Part shown: positions 62,877 to 64,000 of the stretch, in pieces | Layout: each line of letters opens with the position of its first letter | Numbering within the stretch: position 1 is the first letter of the stretch | Source of the DNA: Neobacillus massiliamazoniensis | GTDB lineage: Bacteria; Bacillota; Bacilli; Bacillales; Cytobacillaceae | Length of the DNA stretch: 64,000 bases | Assembly (NCBI RefSeq): GCF_001048695.1 | Contig: NZ_CVRB01000002.1 | Location: forward strand, 558,001-622,000 | Direction: 5' to 3' | Translations under genes and position numbers: made by a program | The notes under the pieces: generated by a model | Seen by the model: the letters and a program-made list of their open reading frames with translations, nothing else | Told to the model about the DNA's origin: nothing | Databases searched by the model: none

Positions 62877-64000
62877 CTATTTTTTAATTTCATTTTCTAA
62901 TTGTTTTTGCGCATCCTTTAATCCAGATTCAACCGGTTTATTTTCGAGTAAAATAGCTGCTTGGGCATCGCTCGTCAGTTTACTAGCTTTTGCATAGTTT
63001 TCGTTTAAATAAATTTTAGGGACTTTGTCGACAATATCAGCAAACTTTTTAAAAATCGGACTATTATTGAAGTACTCACTATTAGCTGTAAATTGTGGAG
63101 CGCTGTATGTTTCCTTTAATGATGGGAAAAGTCCATATTTCTCAAAACCTAAAAGCTGTGAATCTTTATTTGTTGTAAAGAAATCAACAAATGCATAGGC
63201 AGCTGTTTGATTCTTACTTGTTGATGGAATTAACAAAGATGAGCCGCCAACATTTGCATACCTTGAACCTCCGTCCTCAAAGCTTGGGAGATAGAAAACA
63301 TCCCATTGTCCTTTCGATTTTGGTGCTTGGTCCATAATAGTGCCTGCATACCAAACCCCGTATGGAACCGTTGCAACACTTCCATTTACCGTTGCGGTAA
63401 CAATGCCATCCCATCCTTTATTCTGTAAAACTAAGTCCTCATCATGAAGTTTTTTAATCACATTCATTGCACGTTTGGCTTCAGCAGATTGAAGAGTAAT
63501 TTTATTGTCTTTATCAAAATAAGAAAGGCCTTGCTGTTGCATCATCATTTCGAATACCCCGTCATAATTTGGGATATCGATTGGCAGCAGCATCGCTCCA
63601 GTGGCTTCTTTAATCTTTTTCCCTGCTGCGATATAGTCATCCCATGTCTTAATGGAATTTGGATCAACGTTTGCTTTTTTAAAGTAGTCAACCCGGTAGA
63701 ATACGCCGGCAGGACCAATATCCCAAGGAGCGGCAATGAAATTTCCATCCTTATCTTGGACAGCTGCCACCTTAGCCTGGTTGAACGAATCCTTGTATTT
63801 CCCGTATCCAAGCTTGGTTAAATTTAAAAATCCCTGCGGAAACTGGTGGACATACCCTGGAATGCGTTCATCCTCCATTAACACGACATCCGGTAGGCCA
63901 GAACCTCTTGCGGCTAAGCCTACTGTCAGCTTGGAATATACGTCACCACTATTAAAATCTTCCACTTTTACTTTTACATCCGGATACTTTTTTTGAAATT
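62877..64000 (-). CDS. Sugar-binding protein of an ABC importer, 5' end beyond window
   Basis: 374 codons of a family 1 solute-binding protein, cut at the right edge before its signal peptide. FQKKYPDVKVKVEDFN, GLPDVVLMEDERIPGYV, AAPWDIGPAGVFYRVDYFKKA and YANVGGSSLLIPSTSKN are family features. Similar in layout to the binding protein at 10509-11795. Substrate unknown; likely an oligosaccharide. Confidence 0.92.
   Translation of the reverse strand, partial: FQKKYPDVKVKVEDFNSGDVYSKLTVGLAARGSGLPDVVLMEDERIPGYVHQFPQGFLNLTKLGYGKYKDSFNQAKVAAVQDKDGNFIAAPWDIGPAGVFYRVDYFKKANVDPNSIKTWDDYIAAGKKIKEATGAMLLPIDIPNYDGVFEMMMQQQGLSYFDKDNKITLQSAEAKRAMNVIKKLHDEDLVLQNKGWDGIVTATVNGSVATVPYGVWYAGTIMDQAPKSKGQWDVFYLPSFEDGGSRYANVGGSSLLIPSTSKNQTAAYAFVDFFTTNKDSQLLGFEKYGLFPSLKETYSAPQFTANSEYFNNSPIFKKFADIVDKVPKIYLNENYAKASKLTSDAQAAILLENKPVESGLKDAQKQLENEIKK

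Overview
The window looks like chromosome of a low-GC, Gram-positive, endospore-former-type Bacillaceae (a Bacillus/Neobacillus-like organism). The reasons are strong AGGAGG ribosome-binding sites, frequent TTG and GTG starts, CcpA-type cre-like sites, a T-box leader, a ZTP riboswitch, and close likeness to B. subtilis families (GlnK/GlnL, CcpB, RocB/RocE, TcyP, YtrA/YtrB, YesM/YesN, YrdB). No rRNA, tRNA, CRISPR array, phage module or intact insertion sequence was seen. Everything was read by eye, so family calls rest on recognised motifs and not on searches.

Layout. 0-5.2 kb: an aspartase gene (cut by the window edge) behind a Dcu-type C4-dicarboxylate carrier, divergent from a GlnK/GlnL-like two-component system. 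5.2-15.4 kb: a galactoside-utilisation run on the minus strand, in transcription order response regulator, YesM-type kinase, sugar-binding lipoprotein, internal terminator, two permeases, LacZ. 15.7-16.7 kb: ZTP riboswitch and a divergent FolD. 16.9-34 kb: mixed housekeeping and accessory genes, including a polysaccharide deacetylase, a T-box-controlled long IleRS, a CcpB-like repressor, a HAD phosphatase, a PfkB kinase that may have been inserted, an AraC/GyrI-like regulator and an MFS transporter. 34-39 kb: a decaying stretch with a gene lacking a normal start codon, a TfoX-like gene broken by TGA, and remnants of a response regulator, a VOC protein and an unknown gene, next to an ArsR-SRPBCC operon. 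39-45 kb: an IclR-controlled arginine/methylarginine cluster (two amidinotransferase-fold enzymes including a DDAH, an amino-acid permease and a RocB-type peptidase). 45-52 kb: a YtrA-like GntR-ABC operon, DUF488, TcyP, glycerate kinase and a membrane protein. 52.6-64 kb: mglBAC, a membrane-anchored sugar-binding protein co-encoded with a kinase/AraC-regulator pair, and a second MalFG-type sugar importer (binding protein cut by the window edge).

The unifying theme is sugar sensing and uptake. Two YesM/YesN-type systems, three ABC importers, LacZ and two cre-like sites suggest a specialist for galactosides or plant oligosaccharides under carbon catabolite control. The nitrogen side (aspartase, methylarginine cluster, cystine carrier) fits a soil or rhizosphere lifestyle.

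The intergenic DNA is unusually rich in repeats: a dispersed element ending in GGTGTCAGGCACC and its inverse complement, two separate tandem arrays of roughly 51-bp hairpin units, a MITE-like element with terminal inverted repeats, a 44-bp direct repeat flanking the PfkB kinase, and a large structured repeat inside the mgl operon. I found no convincing wholly new biochemical system. The best candidates for new biology are the 51-bp hairpin arrays, the methylarginine cluster and the binding-protein/kinase/regulator module.
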